NCBI RefSeq assembly: GCF_001428845.1
Contig: NZ_LMIU01000006.1
Coordinates: 62,001-126,000 of the forward strand
Direction of reading: 5' to 3'
Length of the DNA: 64,000 nt
Source of the DNA: Achromobacter sp. Root83
GTDB taxonomy: Bacteria; Pseudomonadota; Gammaproteobacteria; Burkholderiales; Burkholderiaceae_B
The translations under genes and the position numbers were made by a program. Positions 36,048 to 45,106 of the stretch are shown piece after piece. Position 1 is the stretch's first letter, and each line of letters begins with the position of its first letter. The notes under the pieces were generated by a model. That model saw only the letters and a program-made list of their open reading frames with translations, did no database searches and was not told the DNA's origin.

Positions 36048-38603
36048 CTATGGCTCGAATCCGATCGCCGCCATTGCGCGGCCCGCCGCTTGCGGCGCAT
36101 ACCCGGCCCAGGGTGCGTTGCCAGCATCAAGGCGAGTGTGGATATTGCTGATCGTCCAGTGCGCGCCCCCGGTCAGTTTTTCCAATTCGTCCCAAGCCAC
36201 GGGGACGGAGACCCCCAGGCCGGGCCGGGCGCGGGCGGACCAGGCCGCCACGGTAGTGGCGCCAAAGCCATTGCGCAGATAGTCCGCAAAGATCTTGCCC
36301 ACGCGGTTCTTCGGGCCGCTCTTCGCCACGAACAGTTGTGGCAGCGTCTTTGAAAGATGCACGACGATCGCATGGGAAAAGCCCTTGATGGCGTCCCAAT
36401 CGTATTGTTTGCGCAGCGGCACCACCACGTGCAACCCCTTGCCGCCGCTGGTCTTCAGCCAGGCCTGCAAGCCGATTTCCTGGAGCAGCACACGCACGAG
36501 GTTCGCGGCCTGCTGTATCGAGGCCCATTCCACGCCCTCTCCCGGGTCCAGGTCGAACAGCATCCGGTCCGGCTTGCCGATGGAGGTCTTGACGGCATTC
36601 CAGGTGTGGAATTCCACGACGTTCATCTGGACGGCGGACATGATGGCTTCCTGGGTGGGCACCTCGAGCAAGGGCGGGTGGTCGGGATCCAGCTTGGGCG
36701 GCAGCGCCTTGACTCCGGGCATGGCCGCTTCCAGATGCTTCTGGAAGAAGAACTCCCCCTGGATCCCGCCGGGCGCGCGCAAGAACGACACCGGCCGTCC
36801 TTTCAGATGTTCGAGCAGCAGGGGCGCTATCAGCCCGTAGTACCGGGCAAGATCCAGCTTGGTGAGCTTGGTGGAGGGGTCGATCACCCGGTCCGGGTTG
36901 GTGAGCTTGCCGGTCTTTGGACGCCCGGACGCCGCCGGACGCGATGCGCGTGCGGCGGCCTTGGCGGCAGGCGCAGGATCCGGCCGCGCCGCCTCGACCT
37001 TCTCGACGGGAACCGCCCGCTCGCGCGAGATCGCCCGCACCGGCTTATCCTGACGCAGCCCGCGAAACACGGAATGGCGGATATGGCCCGAGCTTGTCCA
37101 GTCGCCGAATGAGACTTCGGCGATCAGTTCGGGCTTTACCCAGTGCACATCCCTGCCAGCGGCGCCGCCCGTCACGGGTTTCTCGCCGGTTTCAAGGCGT
37201 GCAAGCCGTTTTTGCAGGTCGGCCAGCCCCTTGTCGTCGAATCCGGTGCCGACCTTGCCGGCGTAGCGCAGTTTGCCATCGGCCTCGTGCACGGCCAGCA
37301 GCAGCGCGCCCAGCCCCACGCGGGCGCCCTTGGGCGCCGTATACCCGACGATCGCGAATTCCTGGCGCTTTGCGCACTTGACCTTGACCCAGCTATCCGT
37401 GCGGCGCGATACATAGGGCGCGGACTGGCGCTTGGCCATGATGCCTTCCAGGCCCATCTTGCAGGCGGACGCCACCAGATCGGCCGGCGGCACGTCGAAG
37501 GCCTCGCTGAACCGAAGGCGCGGGTCGCCCTCGGCGGTTTCCATCAATTGCGCCAGCAGCGCCCGGCGCACGCGCAACGGTTCCCCCCGCAGATCCCGTC
37601 CGCCGATGAAAGGCAGATCGAAGGCGTAGAAGATGATGGCCTGGGTCCGTTCGCCATCGAACGCGTTCTGCAGGGCCTGGAAGCTGGGTACGCCGCCATT
37701 GTCCAGAATGACGATTTCCCCATCGACCCAGGCCCACTTGGCAGGCAGCCCGCGGAAAGCTTCGACCAGATGCGGCAGCTTCGCGCTCCAGTCATGGCCA
37801 TTGCGGGTGTAGAGGCGCACGTCGTCGCCGTCGATGCGGACCATCAGCCGATAGCCGTCGAACTTCATTTCATACAGCCAGTCTTCGGCGTGGCGCGGCA
37901 CGCCATCCACCAAGGTGGCCAATTGCGGCTTGAGCAGCTTGGGCAGTTCGGCCGCCTCGCCGGGCAACACGTGCGCCTGGGGCTGCGCCTCGGACGCCTC
38001 GGGCGCCTCGGGCACCTGCCCGCCTCGGGCCTTGTTCGCGCCAGCCGCCGCGCCTCGCAGCGGCACCACACTGTCGGGCATCTCGTCCACGACGCTGAAT
38101 TCGCGCTCCGCGCGCGCGTAGTCGTCCCTGTCCTTGATCAGTAGCCAAGGCGGCTGCTTTTCGGTCTCTTTTCCCTTCAGGCGGACCAGCGCCCATCGGC
38201 CCTGCATCTTGACGCCTTGCAGGTCGAATTTCAGGTGCCCTTCCCGATATCCCTTGCGCGGATCGCCGACGGGCGCCCATTTCCCTTCGTCCCAGATGAT
38301 CACCTTGCCGGCGCCGTATTGCCCTTTGGGGATCTGGCCTTCGAACTGGTTGTAGGCGATGGGGTGATCCTCGACCTGGACGGCCATGCGCTTGACCGCC
38401 GGGTCGTAGCACGGGCCCTTGGGCACCGCCCAGCTTTTCATGGCGCCGTCCAGTTCCAGCCGGAAGTCGTAGTGCAGCCGGCTGGCCCAGTGCTTCTGGA
38501 TCACGAAGGCGCGCGCGGCCTCGTTCGCCTCGCCGCCGCTCTCGGGTTCGGAGGTCAGCCCGAAATTGCGTTTTTCGCGGTATTTCTTGAGGGAGTCCGC
38601 CAT
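36048..38603 (-). CDS. ligD: Multidomain ATP-dependent DNA ligase LigD (non-homologous end joining)
   Basis: An 851-residue protein with three domains in the order phosphoesterase (about 30-165, FVIQKHWASRLHYDFRLELD), adenylation/ligase (about 222-520, catalytic Lys247 in YEMKFDGYR) and primase/polymerase (about 570-850, MLFDLDPGEGVEW, KTSGGKGLHVVVPL). This is the phosphoesterase-ligase-polymerase order found in Proteobacteria. It fills in, trims and seals double-strand breaks together with Ku. The ATG at 38603 starts 2 bp after the Ku stop, so the two are coupled. Linkers at about 185-220 and 535-570 are Ala/Pro/Glu-rich. Confidence 0.96.
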   Translation of the reverse strand: MADSLKKYREKRNFGLTSEPESGGEANEAARAFVIQKHWASRLHYDFRLELDGAMKSWAVPKGPCYDPAVKRMAVQVEDHPIAYNQFEGQIPKGQYGAGKVIIWDEGKWAPVGDPRKGYREGHLKFDLQGVKMQGRWALVRLKGKETEKQPPWLLIKDRDDYARAEREFSVVDEMPDSVVPLRGAAAGANKARGGQVPEAPEASEAQPQAHVLPGEAAELPKLLKPQLATLVDGVPRHAEDWLYEMKFDGYRLMVRIDGDDVRLYTRNGHDWSAKLPHLVEAFRGLPAKWAWVDGEIVILDNGGVPSFQALQNAFDGERTQAIIFYAFDLPFIGGRDLRGEPLRVRRALLAQLMETAEGDPRLRFSEAFDVPPADLVASACKMGLEGIMAKRQSAPYVSRRTDSWVKVKCAKRQEFAIVGYTAPKGARVGLGALLLAVHEADGKLRYAGKVGTGFDDKGLADLQKRLARLETGEKPVTGGAAGRDVHWVKPELIAEVSFGDWTSSGHIRHSVFRGLRQDKPVRAISRERAVPVEKVEAARPDPAPAAKAAARASRPAASGRPKTGKLTNPDRVIDPSTKLTKLDLARYYGLIAPLLLEHLKGRPVSFLRAPGGIQGEFFFQKHLEAAMPGVKALPPKLDPDHPPLLEVPTQEAIMSAVQMNVVEFHTWNAVKTSIGKPDRMLFDLDPGEGVEWASIQQAANLVRVLLQEIGLQAWLKTSGGKGLHVVVPLRKQYDWDAIKGFSHAIVVHLSKTLPQLFVAKSGPKNRVGKIFADYLRNGFGATTVAAWSARARPGLGVSVPVAWDELEKLTGGAHWTISNIHTRLDAGNAPWAGYAPQAAGRAMAAIGFEP

Positions 38604-38605
38604 TG

Positions 38606-39592
38606 TCACGCCGCCTTGCGCGTCTTGCCCGACGCGTTGGTGGCCTTGGTGGCCTTGGTGGCTTTAGCGCTCTTGGCGGGGCTCTTGGCGGCGCCCTTGG
38701 CAGGAGCCTTTTTGGCGGCCGTCTTGCGTGGAGCGGCCTTTTTCGCGCTGCCGGCGTCGGCCGGGGCGCTTGCGGGAGCGGCCTTCCCGGCCGCCTTGCC
38801 CCCCTTCAGGCTGCGCTGCAGCAATTCGGTGAGGTCAATGACGTTGTCGGCATAGGCCGGAGCGTCTTCCTGGGGAGCGATGACGGTCTCGGTTTTGCCC
38901 GCCCGCGCCTTCTTTTCCACCAGTTCCATCACCGCGGCCTTGAATTCGTCCTTGTACTGTTCGGGATCCCAGTCGCCGGACATGTCATCCACCAGCATCT
39001 TGGCCATCTTCAATTCACTGGCGCTGGGACTCATGCCCTTGGCGCCGGCCTTGGGCAGATCCAGGCCGTCCGCCGGCCTGACCTCGTCTCCCCAGCGCAT
39101 CAGGTTGAGCACCAGCGCGTCGCCGGATGGAATGAGCGCCGCCAGATGCTGCTTGGTCTGGATCACCACCCGCGCGATGCCGATCTTGCCGGTCTTGGCC
39201 AACGTGTCGCGAAGCAAGGCGTACACCTTATGGCCTTTGTTGATGGGAGCCACGTAGTACGGCCGCTCAAGATAGACGAACGGCACGCCCGCCGCATCCA
39301 CGAACTGCTGGATCTCGATGGTCTGCGTCGTCCGCGGGTAGGCATCGGCAATCTCTTCGGGCGACACGATGACGTACTGCCCGTCTTCATATTCCACGCC
39401 CTTGACGATATTGTCCTTGTCGATCTCTTTGCCGGTGCGCTTGTTGATGCGCTTGTAGCCGACGGGATCCATCGAGCGTTTGTCCAGCCAGTCGAAGTCA
39501 ACGCCCGACTCTGTCGTGGCGGTATGCAGCCCCACTGGTATGTGGACCAGGCCAAAGGAAATCGCCCCTTTCCAAATTGTTCTTGACGCCAT
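38606..39592 (-). CDS. ku: Ku DNA end-binding protein
   Basis: A 328-residue bacterial Ku: MASRTIWKGAISFGLVHIPV, then the beta-barrel core (VEYEDGQYVIVSPEEI, YYVAPINKGHKVYALLRDTL) and the end of the Ku core (WDPEQYKDEFKAAVMELVEK). The protein forms a ring on DNA ends and recruits LigD. Residues about 265-328 form a long Lys/Ala-rich tail with repeats such as KKAPAKGAAKSPAKSAKATK, of the histone H1-like type that promotes threading and DNA binding. It is directly followed by ligD. Confidence 0.96.
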   Translation of the reverse strand: MASRTIWKGAISFGLVHIPVGLHTATTESGVDFDWLDKRSMDPVGYKRINKRTGKEIDKDNIVKGVEYEDGQYVIVSPEEIADAYPRTTQTIEIQQFVDAAGVPFVYLERPYYVAPINKGHKVYALLRDTLAKTGKIGIARVVIQTKQHLAALIPSGDALVLNLMRWGDEVRPADGLDLPKAGAKGMSPSASELKMAKMLVDDMSGDWDPEQYKDEFKAAVMELVEKKARAGKTETVIAPQEDAPAYADNVIDLTELLQRSLKGGKAAGKAAPASAPADAGSAKKAAPRKTAAKKAPAKGAAKSPAKSAKATKATKATNASGKTRKAA

Positions 39593-39616
39593 GACAGCCT
39601 CCGTTGCGCGGATCGA

Positions 39617-39919
39617 TCAGCCCAGCCGCTTGACCACGCGGGCGACTTTCGCGATTCCGCCCGTACCGCTGGCAGCGCGGCCCACCAACGCGGTCCCCGC
39701 CGCCGTGATTACCGCGCGGCGCAGGACGGTGCGGCTTCGCATCCCGGCCAGCATGAGCAGCACGCCCACACCGAATACGATCAGATGCTCGCCCGGAAAG
39801 TCCGGACGGGCATCGTCGATTTCCTTCAACCGGCTTGCCAGCGACCGGGACCCGGATCGCGTCCGGGACGCGGACCGCGAGTCGGAATAGGGAAGATCGG
39901 CAGTGGTATCTGTCTGCAT
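39617..39919 (-). CDS. Small membrane protein of unknown function
   Basis: A 100-residue protein with a Ser/Arg-rich N-terminus (SRSASRTRSGSRSLASRL), a central membrane helix (HLIVFGVGVLLMLAGMRS) and a basic C-terminus. GGAG lies 6 bp before the ATG. It lies 24 bp upstream of ku on the same strand, so it may be transcribed with the end-joining genes. No family recognised. Confidence 0.65.
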   Translation of the reverse strand: MQTDTTADLPYSDSRSASRTRSGSRSLASRLKEIDDARPDFPGEHLIVFGVGVLLMLAGMRSRTVLRRAVITAAGTALVGRAASGTGGIAKVARVVKRLG

Positions 39920-39979
39920 GGAAGCTCCAGTGTCGGTGATATTTATCCTTGCGCGGCGGCAGGCACGGGTGCCTGGCGG

Positions 39980-40372
39980 CTATTTCGAGTACTTGAACTC
40001 GGGCAACGCTTTTAACGTCTCTTTGGTTGCGTCGGGCAATTGAAACTGGTCACCCGCCACCTGCATGTTGGCCAGGGGGACCGTGACAAGATGGTTGCCC
40101 ACGCCAAGCAGGCCGCCCACCGACAGCACGGCGTACGGCGCCCAGTCGGGCGGCCCCAGGATCAGGTCATCGATCGTGCCGATCTTTTCCTTCTTGCTGT
40201 TGTAGACGGTAGCCCCGTTGATTTTCGAGGCGCGGTAGCCGGCTTCGACCTTGGCGACATCCACGCGCACCTCGGTCACCGACTGCGGCGCGCCCTGGGC
40301 CGACACCGTCGCTACGTTCGACATCACGCCCAGCAAGACGGCCCATCCCAGTGTTGCGGTCTTTTCCATCAT
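39980..40372 (-). CDS. Exported PRC-barrel domain protein
   Basis: A 130-residue protein with a signal peptide (TLGWAVLLGVMSNVATVSAQ) and a PRC-barrel: YRASKINGATVYNSKKEKIG, then IDDLILGPPDWAPYAVLSVG and LVTVPLANMQVAGDQF. Exported PRC-barrel proteins are common in Proteobacteria and often stress-induced. AAGGAG precedes the start. Its first codon overlaps the stop of the upstream hypothetical gene (ATGA). Confidence 0.85.
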   Translation of the reverse strand: MMEKTATLGWAVLLGVMSNVATVSAQGAPQSVTEVRVDVAKVEAGYRASKINGATVYNSKKEKIGTIDDLILGPPDWAPYAVLSVGGLLGVGNHLVTVPLANMQVAGDQFQLPDATKETLKALPEFKYSK

Positions 40373-40812
40373 GGCTGATCTCCTTGATGACCTCGGGAAT
40401 CCGCCTTCCCGCCGGCCGGTGGTTCATCCGATGCGTCGGCGTCCGTCAGTTCAATATCTTCCTCGCGGACCTCGTTGCCTTGGGCGTTTTCACTGGCATT
40501 GGAGGGCTCGACGGGCGCTTTCCCCCCTTGGCCCGGGCGGGACTGTTCCGGGGCGATCGCCGGCTTGGCGGCCCCGGGTCCGGAATCCACGGTTGGGGTT
40601 TCCGGCCGAATGGGAGTTGCTGGAGTCATTTTCGTCACCCCTGAATTCGCTGTGGCCAGCAGGATGGTGGCCGCCGAAGCCAACAGCAATTTCCATACCC
40701 GGGCGGGTGGCCCCGGCCCGCCGCCGCCCATGCAACGACGCTGCCGAGCAACGTAATTCAATTTGTAACGTGCCCACATTGCCGGGCGGATCGGCAATAT
40801 ATTCAGAGGCAT
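40369..40812 (-). CDS. Hypothetical protein with one membrane segment and a Pro/Glu-rich tail
   Basis: Up to 147 residues; an internal Met at 40731 would give 120. It has a hydrophobic segment (VWKLLLASAATILLAT) followed by a low-complexity acidic and Pro-rich tail (PEQSRPGQGGKAPVEP, REEDIELTDADASDEP). Its stop overlaps the start of the PRC-barrel gene, the main evidence that it is real. No family recognised. Confidence 0.45.
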   Translation of the reverse strand: MPLNILPIRPAMWARYKLNYVARQRRCMGGGGPGPPARVWKLLLASAATILLATANSGVTKMTPATPIRPETPTVDSGPGAAKPAIAPEQSRPGQGGKAPVEPSNASENAQGNEVREEDIELTDADASDEPPAGGKADSRGHQGDQP

Positions 40813-40864
40813 CTGGCGGCCGCTGATGGCGCCTTCGCTCGTGGCACCGAACTACCGGAGTGCG

Positions 40865-41689
40865 ATGATGGCCGACAAGAAACAGGAAAAGGACGAAGCC
40901 GGCCTGCCCGCGCAGACCGGTTTGTCCCGCAAAGAGTACGACAAGGAACTGGCTCGCCTGCATGTGGAGCTGGTCAAGCTGCAGGAGTGGGTCGTACACA
41001 CTGGCGCCAAGGTCTGCATCGTGTTCGAAGGCCGGGACGGCGCCGGTAAGGGCGGAACGATCAAGGCCATCACCGAGCGGGTCAGCCCGCGCATCTTCCG
41101 TGTGGTGGCGCTGCCGACACCCACGGCGCGCGAAAAAAGCCAGATGTATATACAGCGCTACATCCCGCATTTTCCGGCGGCCGGCGAAGTCGTGATCTTC
41201 GACCGTAGCTGGTACAACCGGGCGGGCGTGGAACGGGTCATGGGTTTCTGCACGCAGGAGCAGGCGGAATCCTTCCTGAAAGGGGTGCCGCTGCTCGAGC
41301 GGATAATGATCGATTCCGGAATCCTGCTGTTCAAGTACTGGCTGGAAGTGAGCGAGGAAGAGCAGACCCGCCGTCTGCAAGCGCGCATCAAAGACGAGCG
41401 CAAGATCTGGAAACTGTCAAAAATGGATCTGGATTCGTACAGCCGCTGGTACGACTACTCCCGCGCGCGCGATGACATGTTCAGGGCTTCGGACACCTCG
41501 GCGTCGCCCTGGTTCGTCGGGCGGTCCGACGACAAGAGGCGCGTGCGCCTGAACATCATCAGCCACCTGCTCGCGCACATTCCCTACACGGCGACGCCCA
41601 GGGAAAAGATAAAGTTGCCAAAAAGACAAAAAGCCAAAGGCTATATCGAGCCCGACCACCCCTTCAGGTTCGTGCCGGAAAAGTTCTGA
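40865..41689 (+). CDS. ppk2: Polyphosphate kinase 2 (PPK2 class)
   Basis: A 274-residue PPK2 that transfers phosphate between polyphosphate and nucleoside diphosphates. Walker A-like FEGRDGAGKGGTI, Walker B/lid DRSWYNRAGVERVMGF and the PTPTAREKSQMYIQRY motif are typical. Start at 40865 (MMADKKQEKD) follows CCGGAG; a frame extension 13 codons upstream is less likely. A small RRM-like gene starts 17 bp after the stop. Length and motifs fit class I, which favours nucleoside diphosphate to triphosphate conversion. Confidence 0.94.
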   Translation: MMADKKQEKDEAGLPAQTGLSRKEYDKELARLHVELVKLQEWVVHTGAKVCIVFEGRDGAGKGGTIKAITERVSPRIFRVVALPTPTAREKSQMYIQRYIPHFPAAGEVVIFDRSWYNRAGVERVMGFCTQEQAESFLKGVPLLERIMIDSGILLFKYWLEVSEEEQTRRLQARIKDERKIWKLSKMDLDSYSRWYDYSRARDDMFRASDTSASPWFVGRSDDKRRVRLNIISHLLAHIPYTATPREKIKLPKRQKAKGYIEPDHPFRFVPEKF

Positions 41690-41706
41690 CCCGCGGAGAA
41701 TCCCTC

Positions 41707-41961
41707 ATGGCTGCCCTGTTGATCAATCACGTGGACGACAGCACGTCCGACGATGACATCCGGACATTTCTATTGAAGTACGGCTTTCCGTCGCTGGACC
41801 GCGTTCAGCGCGTGCCCAGCGAGGGCGGGCGCCCCGCGGTGCTGGTCACGTTCAACTCGGCGACCGAACCCGAGCTGCAGGCGCTGCTGCCACGGATACA
41901 CCAGGTGTTCTGGAAGAAGCACACGGTCACCGCCCTGGTCATGAGGGCGCCGATCGAGTGA
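41707..41961 (+). CDS. Small RRM-like protein
   Basis: An 84-residue protein with beta-alpha-beta pattern of an RNA-recognition fold: AALLINHVDDSTSDDDIRTF, then VQRVPSEGGRPAVLVTFNSA and VFWKKHTVTALVM. The aromatic RNP1/RNP2 residues are not well conserved, so RNA binding is uncertain. It is 17 bp downstream of ppk2 and probably co-transcribed. Its last codons overlap, on the opposite strand, the end of the iron-permease-like gene. Confidence 0.7.
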   Translation: MAALLINHVDDSTSDDDIRTFLLKYGFPSLDRVQRVPSEGGRPAVLVTFNSATEPELQALLPRIHQVFWKKHTVTALVMRAPIE

Positions 41962-42562
41962 CGCCGCGGGTGGACAGTTGCCGCCGCCCGCCCCCCGCGC
42001 GCCGGGGCACCCGCACGGTCGCGGGCAACTTCGGCCTGACCCGTCCCGTAGCGCCCCGCGCCTGTGCTTGCTTGCCCGCCCCCCGGGTCCGGGTGCGCTT
42101 TTTGGCCATCGCGGTGCAGGCAGCGGCCAGCGCCAGTAGCTTGTCCTCGTCCAGCCGCTCGGCATCGACCAGCCCCTCGTCGGCGCCGTTCAGGGCGATC
42201 AGCAGGTCGTCCAGTTTCAGATGCAGTGCCCGGGCATCCTTGTTCTGGCTCTGTTGAATGAGGAACACCATCAGGAAGGTGACGATGGTTGTGCCGGTGT
42301 TGATCACGAGCTGCCAGGTCTCGGAGTAGCCGAAGGCCGGACCGGATGCCGCCCAGACCAGCACCGTGACCAGCGCCAGCCCAAATGCCGCCGACGATCC
42401 CGCCCACTTCGTGACATGCGCCGCGAAATGGTCGAAAAAGCGGGCTAGCGGATTTGATCGCGTGGCCGTGGGCGAGATGTGATCCGCCAAACGGCCCTCC
42501 GCGCCCTGGGACTTGGCGTGCTTTTTCGGGGGCATCGACCCCGCCGATGAGCGTGCGTCCAT
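41939..42562 (-). CDS. Low-affinity iron permease family protein
   Basis: A 207-residue protein. The family core is FFDHFAAHVTKWAGSSAAFG, then a membrane helix (LALVTVLVWAASGPAFGYSE) and TWQLVINTGTTIVTFLMVFL with LIQQSQNKDARALHLKLDDL, the signature of the family named after yeast Fet4-like proteins. In bacteria the transport role is not proven. The tail after about residue 155 is Arg/Lys-rich (KKRTRTRGAGKQAQARGATG) and unusually long. Start 42562 or 42535. It begins 7 bp after the stop of the 65-residue gene. Confidence 0.8.
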   Translation of the reverse strand: MDARSSAGSMPPKKHAKSQGAEGRLADHISPTATRSNPLARFFDHFAAHVTKWAGSSAAFGLALVTVLVWAASGPAFGYSETWQLVINTGTTIVTFLMVFLIQQSQNKDARALHLKLDDLLIALNGADEGLVDAERLDEDKLLALAAACTAMAKKRTRTRGAGKQAQARGATGRVRPKLPATVRVPRRAGGGRRQLSTRGVTRSAPS

Positions 42563-42569
42563 TTGCCGT

Positions 42570-42767
42570 CTACCAGGCGGCGCGGGGCCGGTAGGCTTCC
42601 TTCACGTACCTCGCCAGTTCGGCCTCCACGGAGGACATGGACACCGATGACGGCGTGTCGGGATGGAGCAGTTGTTCCGCCGCGGCAAGCGTGCGCAGTG
42701 CGCAGCGTTCGCCGCTGCTCAAGAGCGGGGCGGAGGGAGAGGTGGCCGTGTAATTGAACTCGTTCAT
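42570..42767 (-). CDS. Small hypothetical protein, 65 residues
   Basis: Reads MNEFNYTATSPSAPLLSSGE, then CALRTLAAAEQLLHPDTPS and VEAELARYVKEAYRPRAAW. Predicted helical and cytoplasmic. The ATG at 42767 has GGAG 8 bp upstream, the main reason to accept this short gene; a longer in-frame start is not supported. It sits between the TonB-dependent receptor (76 bp upstream) and the iron-permease-like gene on one strand. No family recognised. Confidence 0.55.
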   Translation of the reverse strand: MNEFNYTATSPSAPLLSSGERCALRTLAAAEQLLHPDTPSSVSMSSVEAELARYVKEAYRPRAAW

Positions 42768-42843
42768 GACGCTGCTCCAGGAAAAAATGAAAGGCGCTAC
42801 GGAACGTAATGAGCAAGTATCGTGCCACCGGCTCGGGCTGGCC

Positions 42844-44901
42844 TCAGTATCTGACGCTGACGCGGGCCCACACGCTGCGGCCCGGCTCATTCACCCCCGT
42901 ATTGGCCGCATAGCCAAAGCCGGCGTTGCCCGCCAAATTCAGGTGTTCGCTATAGGTCTTGTTGAACAGGTTGTCGACACCCAGCGACAGCCGTACCTGT
43001 TTGTTGACCGCATAGCCCCCGTTGATGGAAAACACGCCAAACCCCGCGCTGGGACCGAAATCCTTGCCCACCACGTTGCCTTCATTCAGGGCATAGCGCT
43101 TTTGCGGCGCCACGATGCGCCACAGCGCGCCCGCGGACCACGTGCCGTCGTCATAGGTCGCGCTGAGCTTGGCTTCCAGCGGCGGCATCTGCGGCAGAGC
43201 CCGGCCATCCGAGCGGTTCTGCCCCCAGGCATAGGCAAGCGTGGCGCCCAGCTTCCATTCCGGCGTCACGGCGTAGGACGCGCCGAGCTCACCGCCGAAG
43301 ATCCTGGCGTCCACGTTGGTCGCCTGCGACGACGGCCCCATCATTCCGCCAGACTGGTAGTTGAACAGGATGAAGTCATCGACGTAGCCCGCGTAGCCAG
43401 AGAACCACGCGTCCAGGGTCTCGGTCTTGTACTGGGCGCCGAAGTCCAGTTGCGTGGTCTTTTCGGGTTTGACGCCCTCGAACGCGTTGACGGAGCCCGC
43501 GGGGCCGCTGTCCGGGGAGAACAGCTCCCAGTAATCCGGAAAGCGCTCGACGTGACCCAGGCCGATGTAGACCGTGGCGGGCAGCGCCGCCAGGTCCTTC
43601 TCGTAGCGCAGGAAGCCGCTGGGCAGCGTATCGCGGCGGCGCTCGCCGGCCGTGGGGTTGGGCATGGGCATCATCATGCCACCGGCGGTCTGACGGAAGT
43701 CTTTGGCGGATGACCAGTCCACCCGCGCGCCGCCGATGACGCGGCTGTCCGGCGCGGCGCGCCAGGTGATCTCGCCAAACAGGCCGGTATTGGAGAAATC
43801 GGCGTCCTTGACCCAGGCCTGGCTGCGATACGGCATGCTGTCCGTGCCGCTGCGCGAGCGGTGGCGGCTCTGCTGGAAGTCCAGCCCGGCGTCCAGGCTG
43901 ACGTCCTGGGACAGATCCCAGGTGCTGGCAAACCGGCCGCCCCAGGTGGCGCGGTCCACGTCGGCGGCCATCGCCATCGGCATCGCGCTCATCGGGTCCG
44001 GCGCGCGCAGAGTGTAGTTGTCCATCACATGGTCGGCGTAGTTGTAGTAGAGCTGCGCCTGCACCTTGTTCAGCACCGTGCCGATGTTGCGCTTCTCAAA
44101 GCGCACGCCAAAGCTCTCGCGCTTGAACCGCGACCCGTCCATGCTGCGTCCAGCGTAGCGCGCCTCTCCGTCGCCCGTGCCGGCGGTCAATTCGTACAAC
44201 GTGTCGGCGTCCGGCGTGAAACCCAGCGTGACGTCGGCGTTCCATTTATCCCAACGCGACGGCACGGTGTCACCATTGCCGTCCTTGTAGTCCTGGGAAT
44301 GGGAATGGTTGGCCGTGACGCGGGTGTAGACCTTTTCGTTGCCGACGGTCAGGTCCGCCGTCTGGTCGTTGCGGCCGAACGATCCACCCACCAGGCTGCC
44401 GTCGAAGCGCACGCCGTCACCGGTGAACCGGGGCGTGTCGCGATCGAACCGGATCGTGCCGGCGGACGCGCCCGGGCCCCACAGCACGGTCTGCGGCCCC
44501 TTGATGACCGTAAGCTCGTCGAAGTTCTCCGGAGAAATGTAGGAGCTGGGCGCGTCCATGCGCGCCGGGCACGCGCCGGGCATCGAGGTGCCATTGGTCA
44601 GGATGTTCAGGCGCGAGCCGAACATGCCGCGCAGCACCGGATCGCCATTGGTGCCGCCGTTGCGGATCGCCGAAAAGCCGGGAATGGTCTTGAGGTAGTC
44701 CGTGCCATCGCTGGCGGGCAGCGGTTGGCGCGGCAGCTTCGGGTCCGTGGTGAACGTCAGCGGGGCGCTGGGCGCCACGCCCACGATCACGACCGGGTCC
44801 AGCGTGGAAACGCCATCGGCGGCTTGCGCCCAGGCGGGAAACGAGGCGGCCATCGCAGCGGCCAGGCAGGTCATGCGGAGGAATTCGTGCTTCTTGCTCA
44901 T
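42844..44901 (-). CDS. TonB-dependent receptor of the copper receptor (OprC/NosA) type
   Basis: A 685-residue outer-membrane receptor with signal peptide (MTCLAAAMAASFPAWAQA), plug domain about 50-170 and a 22-strand barrel ending VWARVSVRY with the C-terminal aromatic. The motif MPGACPARMDAPSSYISPEN is diagnostic for TonB-dependent copper receptors; its Cys/Met residues bind copper in OprC. Met-rich stretches (GGMMMPMPNP, SAMPMAMAAD) support a soft-metal role. It is last in a leftward set with DUF2946, PepSY and DUF2946 genes, divergent from an fpv-like iron operon. Confidence 0.93.
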   Translation of the reverse strand: MSKKHEFLRMTCLAAAMAASFPAWAQAADGVSTLDPVVIVGVAPSAPLTFTTDPKLPRQPLPASDGTDYLKTIPGFSAIRNGGTNGDPVLRGMFGSRLNILTNGTSMPGACPARMDAPSSYISPENFDELTVIKGPQTVLWGPGASAGTIRFDRDTPRFTGDGVRFDGSLVGGSFGRNDQTADLTVGNEKVYTRVTANHSHSQDYKDGNGDTVPSRWDKWNADVTLGFTPDADTLYELTAGTGDGEARYAGRSMDGSRFKRESFGVRFEKRNIGTVLNKVQAQLYYNYADHVMDNYTLRAPDPMSAMPMAMAADVDRATWGGRFASTWDLSQDVSLDAGLDFQQSRHRSRSGTDSMPYRSQAWVKDADFSNTGLFGEITWRAAPDSRVIGGARVDWSSAKDFRQTAGGMMMPMPNPTAGERRRDTLPSGFLRYEKDLAALPATVYIGLGHVERFPDYWELFSPDSGPAGSVNAFEGVKPEKTTQLDFGAQYKTETLDAWFSGYAGYVDDFILFNYQSGGMMGPSSQATNVDARIFGGELGASYAVTPEWKLGATLAYAWGQNRSDGRALPQMPPLEAKLSATYDDGTWSAGALWRIVAPQKRYALNEGNVVGKDFGPSAGFGVFSINGGYAVNKQVRLSLGVDNLFNKTYSEHLNLAGNAGFGYAANTGVNEPGRSVWARVSVRY

Positions 44902-45106
44902 ATCGGGATCTCGACCGTCTTGGATCGTTGGACTGGGTCATCCGGTGTCCCGCGAAAACCGCCGGCGCGCAGGCGCGCGCCCGCGCAAGACGCCCGTGAA
45001 CGGGGCCTTGTCGAGCGCGGTGAGGAGGATTTCGTTGGCGGACGGCACCGTGCCCGCCAGGAAAGGCGGCGCGCGACGCGAACCGGTGACGCTTAGGAAG
45101 ACAACG

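Noticed and set aside
42754-45096. Two plus-strand frames opposite the TonB receptor
   Set aside because: No domain motif; the receptor on the other strand is complete with plug motif and C-terminal aromatic.
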